64,000 bases of DNA from an uncultured Halomonas sp. (GCF_947501415.1 NZ_CANMVL010000028.1:1-64000), one strand, 5' to 3'. Counted from the first letter of the stretch, positions 37,525 through 46,654 are shown. Numbers and translations are program-made. Notes: a model not told the origin generated them from the sequence alone.

Positions 37525-37557
37525 TCAGTCAGTATCGAGTGTTGTGGCGGTCGAGAC

Positions 37558-37851
37558 TCAGCCTTCGACCACGGCCAGGATGTCGGACTCGCTCATGATC
37601 AGGACTTCCTCGCCGTCGATCTTCTGCTTCTCGACGCCAAAGCCATCCTTGAAGATCACGGTGTCGCCAACCTTGACGTCGAGTGCGCGGACGTCACCGT
37701 TGTCGAGGATCCGGCCATTACCGACGGCGAGTACCTCGCCACGAGTCGGCTTTTCCTGGGCGCTGCCCGGGAGCACGATGCCGCCAGCAGTTTTCTGTTC
37801 TTCCTCAACGCGACGAATGATGACGCGATCGTGCAAGGGACGGATGTTCAT
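37558..37851 (-). CDS. groES: Co-chaperonin GroES (10 kDa)
   Basis: This caps the GroEL ring. It is 97 aa. [17 protein letters not shown], the mobile loop [21 protein letters not shown] with the GroEL-binding IVL, and the C-terminal [15 protein letters not shown] are all standard. It is the first gene of the operon, about 130 bp after the predicted transcription start. Confidence 0.98.
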   Translation of the reverse strand: MNIRPLHDRVIIRRVEEEQKTAGGIVLPGSAQEKPTRGEVLAVGNGRILDNGDVRALDVKVGDTVIFKDGFGVEKQKIDGEEVLIMSESDILAVVEG

Positions 37852-37993
37852 TGCTCACGTTCTCCTGATGGTTTGTATGCCGGTAACCCGGCGGTTTGCA
37901 TCGTGACCTCGCCACCTGAGCAGCGAGGGGAGGCGTCGGGCGCCTTCCGTGTAAATGGCGCGGATGCCGCGCCGAAACCTGTTGCTGTCGAGT

Positions 37994-38021
37994 AAGTGGG
38001 GCTCGTCACTGGGCTTTCAAG
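37994..38021 (-). promoter_or_regulatory. Sigma-32 heat-shock promoter of groESL
   Basis: On the minus strand CTTGAAA (38021-38015) is followed after 13 bp by CCCCACTT (38001-37994), a near-consensus RpoH promoter (CTTGAAA-N11-16-CCCCATNT). Confidence 0.88.
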
Positions 38022-38056
38022 GCCCTTCGATAAATTTTTTTGCCGCACCTATCCGA

Positions 38057-38605
38057 TCAGCGGCGGCGCTCATCACGAGAGATGAATTCACCCTCGATGG
38101 CACCGTCGTCGTCCTGTGATGATGAGGCCTGGCCACCGCGCCGGTGGCGGCCCTCGTCGGCCTGGGACCAGTCATCTCGAGGGCCACCTGCATGACCGGC
38201 CGAGGCGTGGCTGCTCGAGGAGGAAAATCCCCCGCCGTACATATGAAATCCCTGGGTGCGGATACCCAGCCACGCCAGCAGCTTGCCCATCAGTCGGCGG
38301 GCATCGGGAATCAGGCACATGAAGCCCAGGGCGTCGGAAATGAACCCCGGCGCCATCAGCAGGGCACCACCGAAGATCAGGGCGGCCCCCGTCAGCAGTT
38401 CGCCAGAGGGGACCTCTCCGCGCTCGAGGCGAGCCCGAGCCCGGGCAAAGGTGGCGGCACCTTCGCGGCGAATGAGGTGCAGGCCGACAAAGCCGGTTGC
38501 CAGGACCAGCAGCACAGTGGCGAGCAGCCCGATCTGGCCGCCTACCGAAAACAGGACCACGAAGTCGAGCAGGGCAAATAGTGTGAAGATGAGGAGAAAA
38601 GGCAT
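38057..38605 (-). CDS. fxsA: FxsA family membrane protein
   Basis: This is a small cytoplasmic-membrane protein; E. coli FxsA binds the phage T7 F exclusion protein PifA. The protein is 182 aa from ATG 38605 (GGGAGG upstream). It has hydrophobic segments at the N-terminus (LIFTLFALLDFVVLFSV and LATVLLVLATGFVGLHLI), the conserved RGEVPSGELLTGAALIFGGALLMAPGFI-type core containing GALLMAPGFISD, and a long Ser/Asp/Arg-rich soluble tail. The position directly upstream of groES, in the same direction, is conserved in many gammaproteobacteria. Confidence 0.9.
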   Translation of the reverse strand: MPFLLIFTLFALLDFVVLFSVGGQIGLLATVLLVLATGFVGLHLIRREGAATFARARARLERGEVPSGELLTGAALIFGGALLMAPGFISDALGFMCLIPDARRLMGKLLAWLGIRTQGFHMYGGGFSSSSSHASAGHAGGPRDDWSQADEGRHRRGGQASSSQDDDGAIEGEFISRDERRR

Positions 38606-38710
38606 GTGGCCTCCCGTGGTGGAGATGAAGCAGAGATGGGGGCGCAAACCTGGAAATCAAGCGTTGAACGCCCTCGCTGGCGATCGGCCGCTCGAGACGA
38701 GAGTCTGGAT

Positions 38711-38754
38711 AGGTGAAATGGACGGATGCATCGGACAGGTGAAATGGACAGATG
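38711..38754. repeat. Direct repeat upstream of the SDR gene
   Basis: AGGTGAAATGGACGGATG (38711-38728) and AGGTGAAATGGACAGATG (38737-38754) differ by one base and are 26 bp apart start to start. They lie 71-114 bp before the SDR gene. Two copies at this phase could be a regulator site or a small duplication. Confidence 0.6.
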
Positions 38755-38824
38755 ACATTAGCTGGGATGCACTGCACACAGCTTTGGTACAGTGCTCTTC
38801 GATCAACTGACTGGAAGAGGATGC

Positions 38825-39589
38825 ATGATGCAACTGGAGAACGCCGTGATCGCCATCACCGGTGGCGCCCGTGGGCTGGGGCTCGCCATGGCAGCGACAC
38901 TGGGTAGCCGTGGTGCTCGCCTGGCCCTGCTGGATACCGATGCCGCCAGCCTGGATGATGCCGTCTCGAGTCTTCACCAGTCCGGTGTCGAGGCGCGGGC
39001 CTTCGTGACCAATGTGGCCGATGAAGCCTCGGTCAAGCAGGCCTTTGTCGATATCGCGGACTCCCTGGGTCCGGTTAGCGGCCTGATCAACAATGCGGGC
39101 ATCCTGCGTGACGCTCTGCTGATCAAGGCTCGGGAGGGAAGAGTCGAGAAGCGCATGTCACTGGAGCAGTGGCAGTCGGTGGTCGATGTCAATCTGACCG
39201 GCGTCTTCCTCTGCGGACGCGAGGCGGCGACACAGATGGTCGAGGCCGGTCAGGAGGGGGTGATCGTCAATATTTCAAGCATCTCCCGGGCCGGCAACAT
39301 GGGGCAGAGCAACTATGCGGCGTGCAAGGCAGGGGTAGTGGCGCTCACCACTACCTGGGCCCAGGAACTGGCGCGTCATGGTATCCGCGTGGGTGCCGTG
39401 GCGCCGGGCTTCATCGAAACCGAGATGACCGCGTCGATGCGCCAGGATATGCTTGACAAGCTGACTGCCGGCGTCCCGCTCAAGCGTCTCGGTGAACCGG
39501 ATCATATTGCCCAGAGCGCGCTGTTCATCTTCGAGAATGACTACTTTAGCGGCCGCGTGATCGAATGTGATGGGGGCCTGCGTCTCTGA
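38825..39589 (+). CDS. SDR-family oxidoreductase, FabG-like
   Basis: This is a short-chain dehydrogenase/reductase of 254 aa. The NAD(P)-binding TGGARGLG is at residues 12-19, NNAG at 89-92, catalytic Ser152, Tyr164 and Lys168 (YAACK). The family of 3-oxoacyl-ACP reductases matches best, but an extra charged stretch ([17 protein letters not shown]) between NNAG and the catalytic site is longer than in FabG. It is not in a fatty-acid gene cluster, so a role in another pathway is likely. ATG 38825 or 38828 may be used; AGAGG lies upstream. Confidence 0.85.
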   Translation: MMQLENAVIAITGGARGLGLAMAATLGSRGARLALLDTDAASLDDAVSSLHQSGVEARAFVTNVADEASVKQAFVDIADSLGPVSGLINNAGILRDALLIKAREGRVEKRMSLEQWQSVVDVNLTGVFLCGREAATQMVEAGQEGVIVNISSISRAGNMGQSNYAACKAGVVALTTTWAQELARHGIRVGAVAPGFIETEMTASMRQDMLDKLTAGVPLKRLGEPDHIAQSALFIFENDYFSGRVIECDGGLRL

Positions 39590-39760
39590 CGCAGTCCTGG
39601 GTGGTAATGGCCACAGCGACTATGGGGTACATGGCGGGGCCACAAGATGCCGGTAAAACGCCGGGAAGATGCCGGCAAGTAGAGTCGGCAAAGAAGGCGA
39701 TGGGCGGCCTTCCGTTGGCCGACCATCGTTCCCTGAAGCCATGGGGCTCGGGTTGCGGGG

Positions 39761-40042
39761 TCAGAAGGTTACCTGGTCCTCCAGGTTGGCTACGGTGCCA
39801 TCACCGATGCCGCTGACTCGTGTCAGGTCCTGGGCGCTCTCGTAGGGTCCGTTGGTTTCGCGATCCTCGACGATGGCGGCGGCCTTGCTGGGCCCGATGC
39901 CCGGTAGCTCGGTCAACAGCTCGGCGCTTGCCGTGTTGATATTGATCGGCTCTACCTCCTGGGCCACGGCGCCGAGCGGCGCGAGACCCAGCAGGAGGGC
40001 GACGAGACAGGCCCCGAACAGGGCGTGAAACCTGAATTTCAT
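39761..40042 (-). CDS. ComEA-like helix-hairpin-helix protein
   Basis: This small secreted DNA-binding protein is 93 aa: a signal peptide (ALFGACLVALLLGLAPLGAVAQ, cleavage near residue 28) and one ComEA-type helix-hairpin-helix domain, with ININTASAELLTELPGIGPSKAAAIVEDR and a second weaker hairpin (SGIGDGTVANLED). ComEA proteins bind incoming DNA in the periplasm during transformation. No other competence gene is in view. ATG 40042 is used; nine extra codons upstream are unlikely. The 39590-39760 spacer holds no gene. Confidence 0.85.
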   Translation of the reverse strand: MKFRFHALFGACLVALLLGLAPLGAVAQEVEPININTASAELLTELPGIGPSKAAAIVEDRETNGPYESAQDLTRVSGIGDGTVANLEDQVTF

Positions 40043-40285
40043 GGCAGTTCTCCCTTGTTGGCATCGCAACCTCCGCCGATGCCTGTTTAAGGCTAGCCGT
40101 GGGAGGCACGGATTCCCTGGGGTCTTTTGCTCAGTTGCACGTAGTACAGAGCGCCATTGAACCTGACGTGTTGTCCTGCATTTCCGAAGAGTATCGTCGG
40201 ATACACGTCAGTGAACTCGCACGATTCATGTTCGATATGGCTGGTATACTCTGCCGTCGATTTCCTCTTGCCAGGAGCCTGTTAC

Positions 40286-40981
40286 GTGTCTACCGACTCC
40301 CCTCTGATCATCGCCCTCGATTACCCCTCGCTGGATGCTGCCCTCTGTATGGCGGACCGCCTCGATCCGGCGCGCTGCCGTCTCAAGGTTGGCAAGGAGC
40401 TGTTTACGCGCAGCGGTCCCGACGTGCTTGAGGCCCTGCATGGCCGTGGTTTCGAGGTGTTTCTCGACCTCAAGTTTCACGATATTCCCAACACCGTGGC
40501 CGGTGCCGTCGAGGCCGCGGCGGAGCAGGGGGTGTGGATGGTCAACGTGCATGCCGCAGGCGGGCGCCGCATGATGGAGGCGGCTCGGGAGCGGCTGGAG
40601 CGCCAGGCCTTGAGCACACGGCTGATCGCGGTGACCGTGCTGACCAGCATGATGGCCGAGGATCTGGTCGAGGTGGGGGTGTCGGTGCCCCCTGCCGAGC
40701 AGGTCGAGCGTCTGGCGCTGCTGGCCCAGGAGAGCGGAATGCACGGTGTGGTCTGTTCGGCCCAGGAGTCGGCCCGTCTAAACGCGCTGTGCGGCGGTGA
40801 CTTCCTCAAGGTAACGCCGGGGATTCGGCCAAGCTTCGCCCAGATCGGCGACCAGAAGCGGGTGATGACGCCGCGTGATGCCATGGCTGCGGGCAGCACT
40901 CACCTGGTGGTTGGACGTCCGGTCACCCTGGCGGCGGAGCCCATGGAGGCGCTCGCCGCCATCGAGGCCGAACTCGCCTGA
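40286..40981 (+). CDS. pyrF: Orotidine-5'-phosphate decarboxylase
   Basis: This enzyme converts OMP to UMP, the final step of pyrimidine synthesis. It is 231 aa from GTG 40286, with AGGAG eight bases upstream; the frame stays open upstream but that part is not conserved. Motifs are [31 protein letters not shown] (catalytic Asp/Lys), TVLTSM and TPGIRP, plus VVGRP. A TATACT box (40245-40250) is a candidate -10. It points towards lapB rather than following it. Confidence 0.95.
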   Translation: MSTDSPLIIALDYPSLDAALCMADRLDPARCRLKVGKELFTRSGPDVLEALHGRGFEVFLDLKFHDIPNTVAGAVEAAAEQGVWMVNVHAAGGRRMMEAARERLERQALSTRLIAVTVLTSMMAEDLVEVGVSVPPAEQVERLALLAQESGMHGVVCSAQESARLNALCGGDFLKVTPGIRPSFAQIGDQKRVMTPRDAMAAGSTHLVVGRPVTLAAEPMEALAAIEAELA

Positions 40982-40990
40982 GGCGAGCTC

Positions 40991-42172
40991 CTACTCACCT
41001 TCGATTCCGGTGATCGGCCGGATCGACCCCCAGTGGCGGCAGCGGGGGCACTGCCAGTGCAGCTGGTCGCCGCTGAAGCCGCAGCGTCGACAGCGATGGC
41101 GGGGCAGCTTCGCGAGCAGGGTCGTGGTGTGCTGTTGCAGTAGTGCCAGCTGTTCCAGTGCCGTGCCACGGCCGTGCTGGCGATAGAGGTCGATCAGGTA
41201 ATCGAGGGCACCCAGGCTCGTTTCACGATTGAGCTGCAAGCTGACAAGGTCGATGGCAGCTTCGATACCCCGTCGATGGCGAATGGTCTCGGCCAGCAGA
41301 ATGATCACGCTGGTATAGGGGGTCTTCTCGAGCAACCGTTGAAGATGTTCGATCAGTCCATCCTCGTCATCTAGCAGGCGGTAGGCGTTGGCCAGGGGTG
41401 TCAGCAGAGACGGAGTAAAGGCAGGGTCCTGTTCGGGAATCCGTGACAGCAGGGTGATTTCCTGGCGGTAGTGCCCCGTATCGTGTTCCAGGGCGGCCAG
41501 CTGAAGGTTGGCGCGGACGCATTGAGAATCGATGCTCAGAGCCTGCTTGAGATGGCGACGCGCCAGCACCGGACTGGCATTGCCGCGCTCCTCCTCGGCC
41601 TGCTGGCAGAGCCAGTGCGCCGCGGTGCGGCGTAGCTCCTGGTCCTCACGGAGCAGTTGGGGAGTCACGACCGCGAAGGCTTCCGACCACTCGCCCTGGC
41701 GCTCGAAGAGGTCGGCCAGCAGCCGGCGTGCCGAGCGTGTCAGCTCGGCGTCCTGAGAGTCGCGCAGGAGTCCCTTGAGGAGGCGCTCGGCGCGATCCAG
41801 CAGGCCGAGGGAGAGGAAGTCACGGGCCAGTTCCAGCTGCACACGCTCACTCTGGGTGCCCGTCAGGCTGGGGCGGGCAAGCAGATTCTGGTGAATCTTC
41901 ATCGCCCGATCGGCCTCACCTCGGCTACGAAAGAGGTTGCCGAGGGTGATATGGGTGTCGATGGTCTCGCTGTTGACCTCCAGCGCCCCGACGAAGGTTT
42001 CGATGGCGCGGTCCTGCTGGTCGTTGAGCAGGTAGTTGAGGCCGACGAAATAATCCCGTGCCAGTCCTTGCGGAGGCGCGGGATCAATGGGCTTGCTGCG
42101 TTCGCGGCGTCCCAGCCACCAGCCGATGGCGATGGCTGCCAACAGGGTGGTCAGCAGCAGAGCATCGGGCAT
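40991..42172 (-). CDS. lapB: LapB, lipopolysaccharide assembly protein (TPR and rubredoxin domain)
   Basis: LapB links lipopolysaccharide synthesis to FtsH-dependent turnover of LpxC. It is 393 aa. An N-terminal transmembrane anchor (ALLLTTLLAAIAIGWWLG) is followed by TPR repeats through most of the protein, and a C-terminal rubredoxin-like metal site with Cys361, Cys364, Cys375 and Cys378 (CRRCG and CPRC). It follows lapA by one base. Confidence 0.93.
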   Translation of the reverse strand: MPDALLLTTLLAAIAIGWWLGRRERSKPIDPAPPQGLARDYFVGLNYLLNDQQDRAIETFVGALEVNSETIDTHITLGNLFRSRGEADRAMKIHQNLLARPSLTGTQSERVQLELARDFLSLGLLDRAERLLKGLLRDSQDAELTRSARRLLADLFERQGEWSEAFAVVTPQLLREDQELRRTAAHWLCQQAEEERGNASPVLARRHLKQALSIDSQCVRANLQLAALEHDTGHYRQEITLLSRIPEQDPAFTPSLLTPLANAYRLLDDEDGLIEHLQRLLEKTPYTSVIILLAETIRHRRGIEAAIDLVSLQLNRETSLGALDYLIDLYRQHGRGTALEQLALLQQHTTTLLAKLPRHRCRRCGFSGDQLHWQCPRCRHWGSIRPITGIEGE

Positions 42173-42173
42173 C

Positions 42174-42497
42174 TCAGGCGATTTCCTTCAGCCCCCGATT
42201 CTCCTTCAGCTCCTGGACGCGTAGCTTGTCGAGCTCCTTGCGCTGCTGCTGGTTATGGCGCTGGGCGCGAGTCAGCAGGGCCCGCAGGCGTAGGTAGGCG
42301 CCGCTCATGGCCAGCATGCCGAGCAGCACGCCCACCGCCAGTGAGGCCAGCAGCCATACCGACAGCGAGGCGGGAGGCAGCTCGAACCAGATCAGGTTGA
42401 GGGGCAGGGCCTCACGGTTGTTGACCGCGAACAGGATGCCGACCAGTAGAACCGCCAGCAGGATGATGGCCAGGATCAGGCCTTTGAGCCAACGCAT
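42174..42497 (-). CDS. lapA: LapA, membrane protein partner of LapB
   Basis: This small inner-membrane protein has two hydrophobic helices (LILAIILLAVLLVGILFAV and LSVWLLASLAVGVLLGML) and a charged coiled C-terminus (RAQRHNQQQRKELDKLRVQE). NNREALPLNLIW is the family signature. It is 107 aa from ATG 42497; ATG 42512 is an alternative. It lies between ihfB and lapB, as in most gammaproteobacteria. Confidence 0.9.
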   Translation of the reverse strand: MRWLKGLILAIILLAVLLVGILFAVNNREALPLNLIWFELPPASLSVWLLASLAVGVLLGMLAMSGAYLRLRALLTRAQRHNQQQRKELDKLRVQELKENRGLKEIA

Positions 42498-42554
42498 GCG
42501 TAGTGTCCCCATATGGATGTAGGAATGTTGGGCCGGGTGAGCGAAATGCCGAGT

Positions 42555-42851
42555 TCAGTAGCCCAGCTCGCGGCTGGCATCTACCTGCTCGCGTAGCTCC
42601 TTGCCGGGTTTGAAGTGTGGCACGAACTTGCCGTCCAGCGCGACCGGTTCGCCGGTCTTGGGATTGCGCCCGACCCGGGGTTCGCGGTAGTGCAGTGAGA
42701 AGCTGCCGAAGCCGCGTATCTCGACGCGGCCCCCGGATGCCAGCGTCTCGGTGATGTCGTCGAGAATCAGCCGAACCGCCGATTCCACTTCCTTGAGCGA
42801 CAGCTCGGGCTGACGCATGGCGATCTGTTCGATCAGCTCGGACTTGGTCAT
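42555..42851 (-). CDS. ihfB: Integration host factor subunit beta
   Basis: This DNA-bending protein acts as a heterodimer with IhfA. It is 98 aa and shows [11 protein letters not shown], the arm with [23 protein letters not shown] and the intercalating Pro region. It begins the ihfB-lapA-lapB operon. The rpsA gene that usually precedes ihfB is not upstream here. Confidence 0.97.
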   Translation of the reverse strand: MTKSELIEQIAMRQPELSLKEVESAVRLILDDITETLASGGRVEIRGFGSFSLHYREPRVGRNPKTGEPVALDGKFVPHFKPGKELREQVDASRELGY

Positions 42852-43030
42852 CTTGGATCTCCATTAGCGGCGCGGCTGTTATTTTCTTTCAAGCATACTC
42901 GGCAAAGCGAGACAAAACAACGCACTACGACCATGGGTAGAGACCGGGATCCATGACCGACGTCAGCTGTGTCGAGGCATCGCCTCGGGTATACTGTCAG
43001 GACATCCCCAAGGCAAAGTCGAGGTCGACC

Positions 43031-43324
43031 TTGAACGAACCATCAAGCCCCGAGGCGGCACAGCGAAAGCGACTCTATTGGCACTCGCGTCGCGGCATGT
43101 GGGAGCTGGATCTGCTGCTGGTACCCTTCCTGGAACAGCGCTATGACGCCCTCGAGCCCGCCGACCAGGCGGCATTCCGCGACCTGATTGACGAGGAGGA
43201 TCAGGACCTGTTCCTGTGGTTGATGCGTCGCGAACTGCCTGAGGAGCCGGTGCGTCGGCGCATTGTCCAGATGATCATCGAGCATGCCGAGAGCGCCGAC
43301 AGCGTGTCGCATCGGCCGGTCTAG
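43031..43324 (+). CDS. sdhE: SdhE, FAD assembly factor
   Basis: SdhE promotes flavinylation of succinate dehydrogenase. The conserved core KRLYWHSRRGMWELDLLL with the RGM-E motif, and EEDQDLFLWLM, are clear. TTG 43031 is preferred as the start (97 aa): GAGGT lies five bases before it and a TATACT box at 42990-42995 would put transcription start downstream of ATG 42953. The ATG would add 26 unconserved residues. The gene overlaps ygfX by 41 bp. Confidence 0.88.
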   Translation: MNEPSSPEAAQRKRLYWHSRRGMWELDLLLVPFLEQRYDALEPADQAAFRDLIDEEDQDLFLWLMRRELPEEPVRRRIVQMIIEHAESADSVSHRPV

Positions 43325-43679
43325 GCTGGCGCTTCTGGCGCACCTTCTGCCGACCGCCGGGGTGGTCGGCCTCCTCGTCAGCGTGCTGCCTCCGTGGTTG
43401 TGGTTGCCGGTTGCCCTCTGTCTGATCGTCATCACGGTAGGGTGCGTGCTTCACCAGCCCCAGGGGGAGTTGAGTGCACAGGCGCTGCCCAGCGGGGAGC
43501 TGCAGTGGCAATGGCAGGAAGCCGGGGCGTCCGTCCCGCAGCCGGTCAGGCTGCATTGCGACTATCTGGGTCCCTGGCTGATCGGGCTTAGACTGAATGG
43601 CCGTCGGCTGTGGCTATGGCCAGATAGCTGCTCGTCGTTTGATCACCGAGAGTTGCGTCGTTATCTGATCCGTCACTAG
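43284..43679 (+). CDS. ygfX: YgfX-family membrane protein
   Basis: This is a small inner-membrane protein usually encoded with SdhE and described as a partner or toxin-like protein in E. coli. It is 131 aa, with two hydrophobic segments (LLPTAGVVGLLVSVLPPW and LWLPVALCLIVITVGCVL) followed by a soluble part with RLWLWPDSCSSFDHRELRRYL. The start at ATG 43284 is inside sdhE. It is convergent with nadB. Confidence 0.82.
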   Translation: MPRAPTACRIGRSRLALLAHLLPTAGVVGLLVSVLPPWLWLPVALCLIVITVGCVLHQPQGELSAQALPSGELQWQWQEAGASVPQPVRLHCDYLGPWLIGLRLNGRRLWLWPDSCSSFDHRELRRYLIRH

Positions 43680-43781
43680 GCCACCCCAGGCCCGATGGTG
43701 AGATGGATGAGGCGACTCTCGAAGTAATGTGTGGGCCACCATATACTCGCGCCCAACGGTCCTTCTGCCCCACAGGCCTGT

Positions 43782-45359
43782 TCAGTCGAGCTCGGCCAGC
43801 CGTAGCCGAGAGGGGCGGGGATGGTGGTCGGCGTGATGTGGGCAGTCCGGGTTGTAATGCAGGCCGCGGGACTCACGCCGTCCCTGGGCGCTGGCCACGG
43901 TCAGGCGTGCCAGGCGTAGTGCGTGCCACAGGCTCGAGAGCTCGATGCCTGGCTGGCCCTGCCGGACGACCGGTGAGATCTCCTGTTGTAACTCGGCCAG
44001 CGCTTCGGCTGCCTTGAGCAGCTCGGCGTCGCGGCGCACGATGGCCACCCGGGCACTCATCTGGAGGCGCATTCTTTCGCGCCATTCGTCGAGCTGTGCC
44101 GGGAGTGGCGCGGCCTCGATGATGGCCGAGCTGCAGATGGAGTGAGAGAGTGTAACGCGCGGCGCATCACGTAGAGCGGCGGCGCAGCTGCGTGCATAGA
44201 CCAGACACTCCAGCAGTGAGTTGCTGGCCATGCGGTTGGCACCGTGCAGGCCTGTGCAAGCGACCTCGCCTACCGCGTGGAGGTGCTCGACATCGCTGGC
44301 ACCATGCCGGTCGGTTGCCACACCGCCACAGCTGTAGTGGGCCGCCGGAACCACCGGGATCGGAGCGTTCACGATATCGATGCCACGCTCGGCGCAGTGG
44401 CGGTGGATGGTGGGGAAGTGCTCGCGGATCGCCGCTTCACCCAGGTGGCGGACATCCAGGAAGACATGGTCGCTGGCGGTGCGCTGCATTTCGCTGTCGA
44501 TGGCGCGGGCCACCACGTCTCTCGGAGCCAGCTCGGCGCGCGGGTCGATCGCCGGCATGAAGCGCTCCCCGTGAATATTGAGCAGCTTACCGCCTTCGCC
44601 GCGTACCGCCTCGCTGATCAGGAAGGGCGCTCCTTCGGGGTCATGTAGACAGGTAGGGTGGAATTGCTGGAACTCCAGGTTCATCAGCGTGGCACCGAGC
44701 TCGGCGGCCATCAGCATGCCCTCGCCGCTGGCGGGCTTGGGGCTGGTGGTGTATCTATAGAGACCGCTGGCGCCACCGGTGGCCAGTACGGTGTCGTGGG
44801 CCGGCAGGTCTATTCGCTGGCCGACGCTGTTCAGGCAGCGTGCGCCACGGCACCGGCCGGCATCATCCTGTAGCAGGCCGATGGCGGTGAGGTCATCGCG
44901 AATCTGGATCCGGGGATGTGCCACGACATGAGCCTTGAGAGTGTCCATCACCGCTCGTCCGGTGGCGTCGGCCGCATGGATGATGCGTCGCGCGCCGTGT
45001 CCGCCCTCGCGGGTGAGGTGGTAGGGGTAGTCGGCCTCAGGGCTGGCGTCGCGTGTAAAGGGCACGCCGAGGTTGAGCAGCCACTCGATGGCCTCCGGTC
45101 CCTGCTCCACGGTGAAACGCACTGCGCTCTCATCACACAGGCCATCCCCAGCCACCAGTGTGTCCTGAACATGGGCCTCGATATCATCGCTGGGGGAGAG
45201 TACGGCCGCGATACCGCCCTGGGCCCAGCGACTGGCGCCCGGGTCGTCGCTGGCCGGGCGCAGCAGTGTGACGGCGCGGCGGTCGGCCACCTCGAGGGCG
45301 AGTACCAGGCCGGCGACACCGCCGCCGATGATCAGCACGTCATGGTTGCCGTGGGGCAT
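43782..45359 (-). CDS. nadB: L-aspartate oxidase
   Basis: This FAD enzyme oxidises L-aspartate to iminoaspartate, the first step of NAD synthesis. It is 525 aa. The FAD motif GGGVAG is at 12-17; SRWAQGGIAAVLS, the substrate-loop HFPTIHRHCAERGID, GGVATDRHGASDVEHLHAVGEVACTGLHGANRMASNSLLE-type sequence (with GEVACTGLHGANR) and a C-terminal helical domain are all standard. The ATG lies 20 bp inside the end of the upstream FUSC gene. Confidence 0.96.
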   Translation of the reverse strand: MPHGNHDVLIIGGGVAGLVLALEVADRRAVTLLRPASDDPGASRWAQGGIAAVLSPSDDIEAHVQDTLVAGDGLCDESAVRFTVEQGPEAIEWLLNLGVPFTRDASPEADYPYHLTREGGHGARRIIHAADATGRAVMDTLKAHVVAHPRIQIRDDLTAIGLLQDDAGRCRGARCLNSVGQRIDLPAHDTVLATGGASGLYRYTTSPKPASGEGMLMAAELGATLMNLEFQQFHPTCLHDPEGAPFLISEAVRGEGGKLLNIHGERFMPAIDPRAELAPRDVVARAIDSEMQRTASDHVFLDVRHLGEAAIREHFPTIHRHCAERGIDIVNAPIPVVPAAHYSCGGVATDRHGASDVEHLHAVGEVACTGLHGANRMASNSLLECLVYARSCAAALRDAPRVTLSHSICSSAIIEAAPLPAQLDEWRERMRLQMSARVAIVRRDAELLKAAEALAELQQEISPVVRQGQPGIELSSLWHALRLARLTVASAQGRRESRGLHYNPDCPHHADHHPRPSRLRLAELD

Positions 45360-46485
45360 CTTGCGCTCCTTTGTCGGACGTGGCGGTATGGCGGCGAGCC
45401 CACTTGCGACCCGAGGCGCGGCGCAGGCGCCGGCTGGGCAGCCGGGTCAGGCCGCCCAGGCGTGTGACCAGCGCCTCGGTCAGCCGGGCCAGCTCGCGAT
45501 TTAACCAAAGGTAGCCACTGGGACTGAACAGGGCGCGCCCCTCCGGGCTGACCGCGGTGGTGGCCAGCGGGGCGTGACGCTGCAGGTCGAACTGGCTGAT
45601 CTCGACGTCGATGGCCTGGCCGGTACGCACCTGGTAGGCCAGGGTGCCGAGCTCCCTGGAGAGGCGGTGCTGTTCGTCGCGTAACCCCTCCATCGCCTCG
45701 ATGCGGTCGTGGCCGGCGCGCGTATTCCAGTGGGTCTCGAGCAGCAGCTCGATGGTCGAGAGCATGCGCCGCTGCAGGGAAATGACGTCATCCAGCTCGT
45801 TTCGACTCAGTCGACGTTCACGGTGGATGGCATCGACCAGGCCGCGCTGCTTGATCAGTGCCGAACTGGTCGCCTTGAGCAGGGCATGGGTGTCGATATC
45901 CAGGGCGGCCGTGGCGGTGGTGTGGGCATGAAACAGGCGCGCCAGGCGGTCGAGGTTCTCCGCCAGCATGAAGCGCAACATGTCGGTGGCCTTCTGAGGC
46001 AGGACCAGCATGGTGGTGGTAATGCCGATCAGGGTGCCAAGCAGCACATTGAAGGCCCGCCACAGGCCCACATCGAGTGCGTGATTGCCGTCACCGGCCA
46101 CCAGCAGCAGACTGATGGCGAACATCAGGCCGCTGTAGCCGTGGCGGTTGCCGAAGGTGAACCAGGTGGCGACACCGATGGCGATCACGCTACCGGCAGG
46201 GATCAGCGGCGCCAGGTCGCCGGGGAGTAGAATCAACAGCAGTCCGCTGGCCGCGCCGAGAAGAGTGCCGAGCAGCCGTTGGCGGCCCTTGTCGAGTACG
46301 CCACCGATATGCGGCAGGTTGCCCATTACCATGACGGTGCTCACCAGCGCCCATCCTGAGTGAGGGATCGTCAGAAAATGAGTGAGCAAGAAGGATGCGG
46401 TCAGCGCCAGCACGACACGAAGGACATGCAGCCGACGACGATAGCGATAGGTAAAGAAGGGATCGCGCAGGGGCGGCAGGTTCAT
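45340..46485 (-). CDS. FUSC/YccS-family membrane protein
   Basis: This protein of the fusaric-acid-resistance-like family is 381 aa from ATG 46485. About six hydrophobic segments lie in the N-terminal half (for example VVLALTASFLLTHFLTIPHSGWALVSTVMVM and GTLLGAASGLLLILLPG); the second half is a cytoplasmic helical domain. Single-module length is half that of YccS. Aromatic acid efflux is possible but unproven. It overlaps nadB by 20 bp and lies after three tRNA genes. Confidence 0.82.
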   Translation of the reverse strand: MNLPPLRDPFFTYRYRRRLHVLRVVLALTASFLLTHFLTIPHSGWALVSTVMVMGNLPHIGGVLDKGRQRLLGTLLGAASGLLLILLPGDLAPLIPAGSVIAIGVATWFTFGNRHGYSGLMFAISLLLVAGDGNHALDVGLWRAFNVLLGTLIGITTTMLVLPQKATDMLRFMLAENLDRLARLFHAHTTATAALDIDTHALLKATSSALIKQRGLVDAIHRERRLSRNELDDVISLQRRMLSTIELLLETHWNTRAGHDRIEAMEGLRDEQHRLSRELGTLAYQVRTGQAIDVEISQFDLQRHAPLATTAVSPEGRALFSPSGYLWLNRELARLTEALVTRLGGLTRLPSRRLRRASGRKWARRHTATSDKGAQDAPRQP

Positions 46486-46531
46486 CGAAGATTGCCCCGC
46501 AGGGTATCTGTCTAGCCCATCAGCGGTTGCC

Positions 46532-46618
46532 TGGTGCCCGGAGCCGGGCTCGAACCGGCACGGTGTCGCCACCGAGGGATTTTAAGTCCCTTGCGTCTAC
46601 CAATTTCGCCATCCGGGC
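46532..46618 (-). tRNA. tRNA-Leu (UAA)
   Basis: The 87-nt gene includes the encoded CCA. The acceptor stem GCCCGGA/TCCGGGC, the T-loop GGTTCGAGCC and anticodon loop CTTAAAA, with anticodon TAA, are clear. The long variable arm (TCGGTGGCGACACCG) is the class II form expected for tRNA-Leu. Confidence 0.97.
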
Positions 46619-46654
46619 GGCACGGTGTCGGGCAGTACAGAAGAAATAGGGGAG

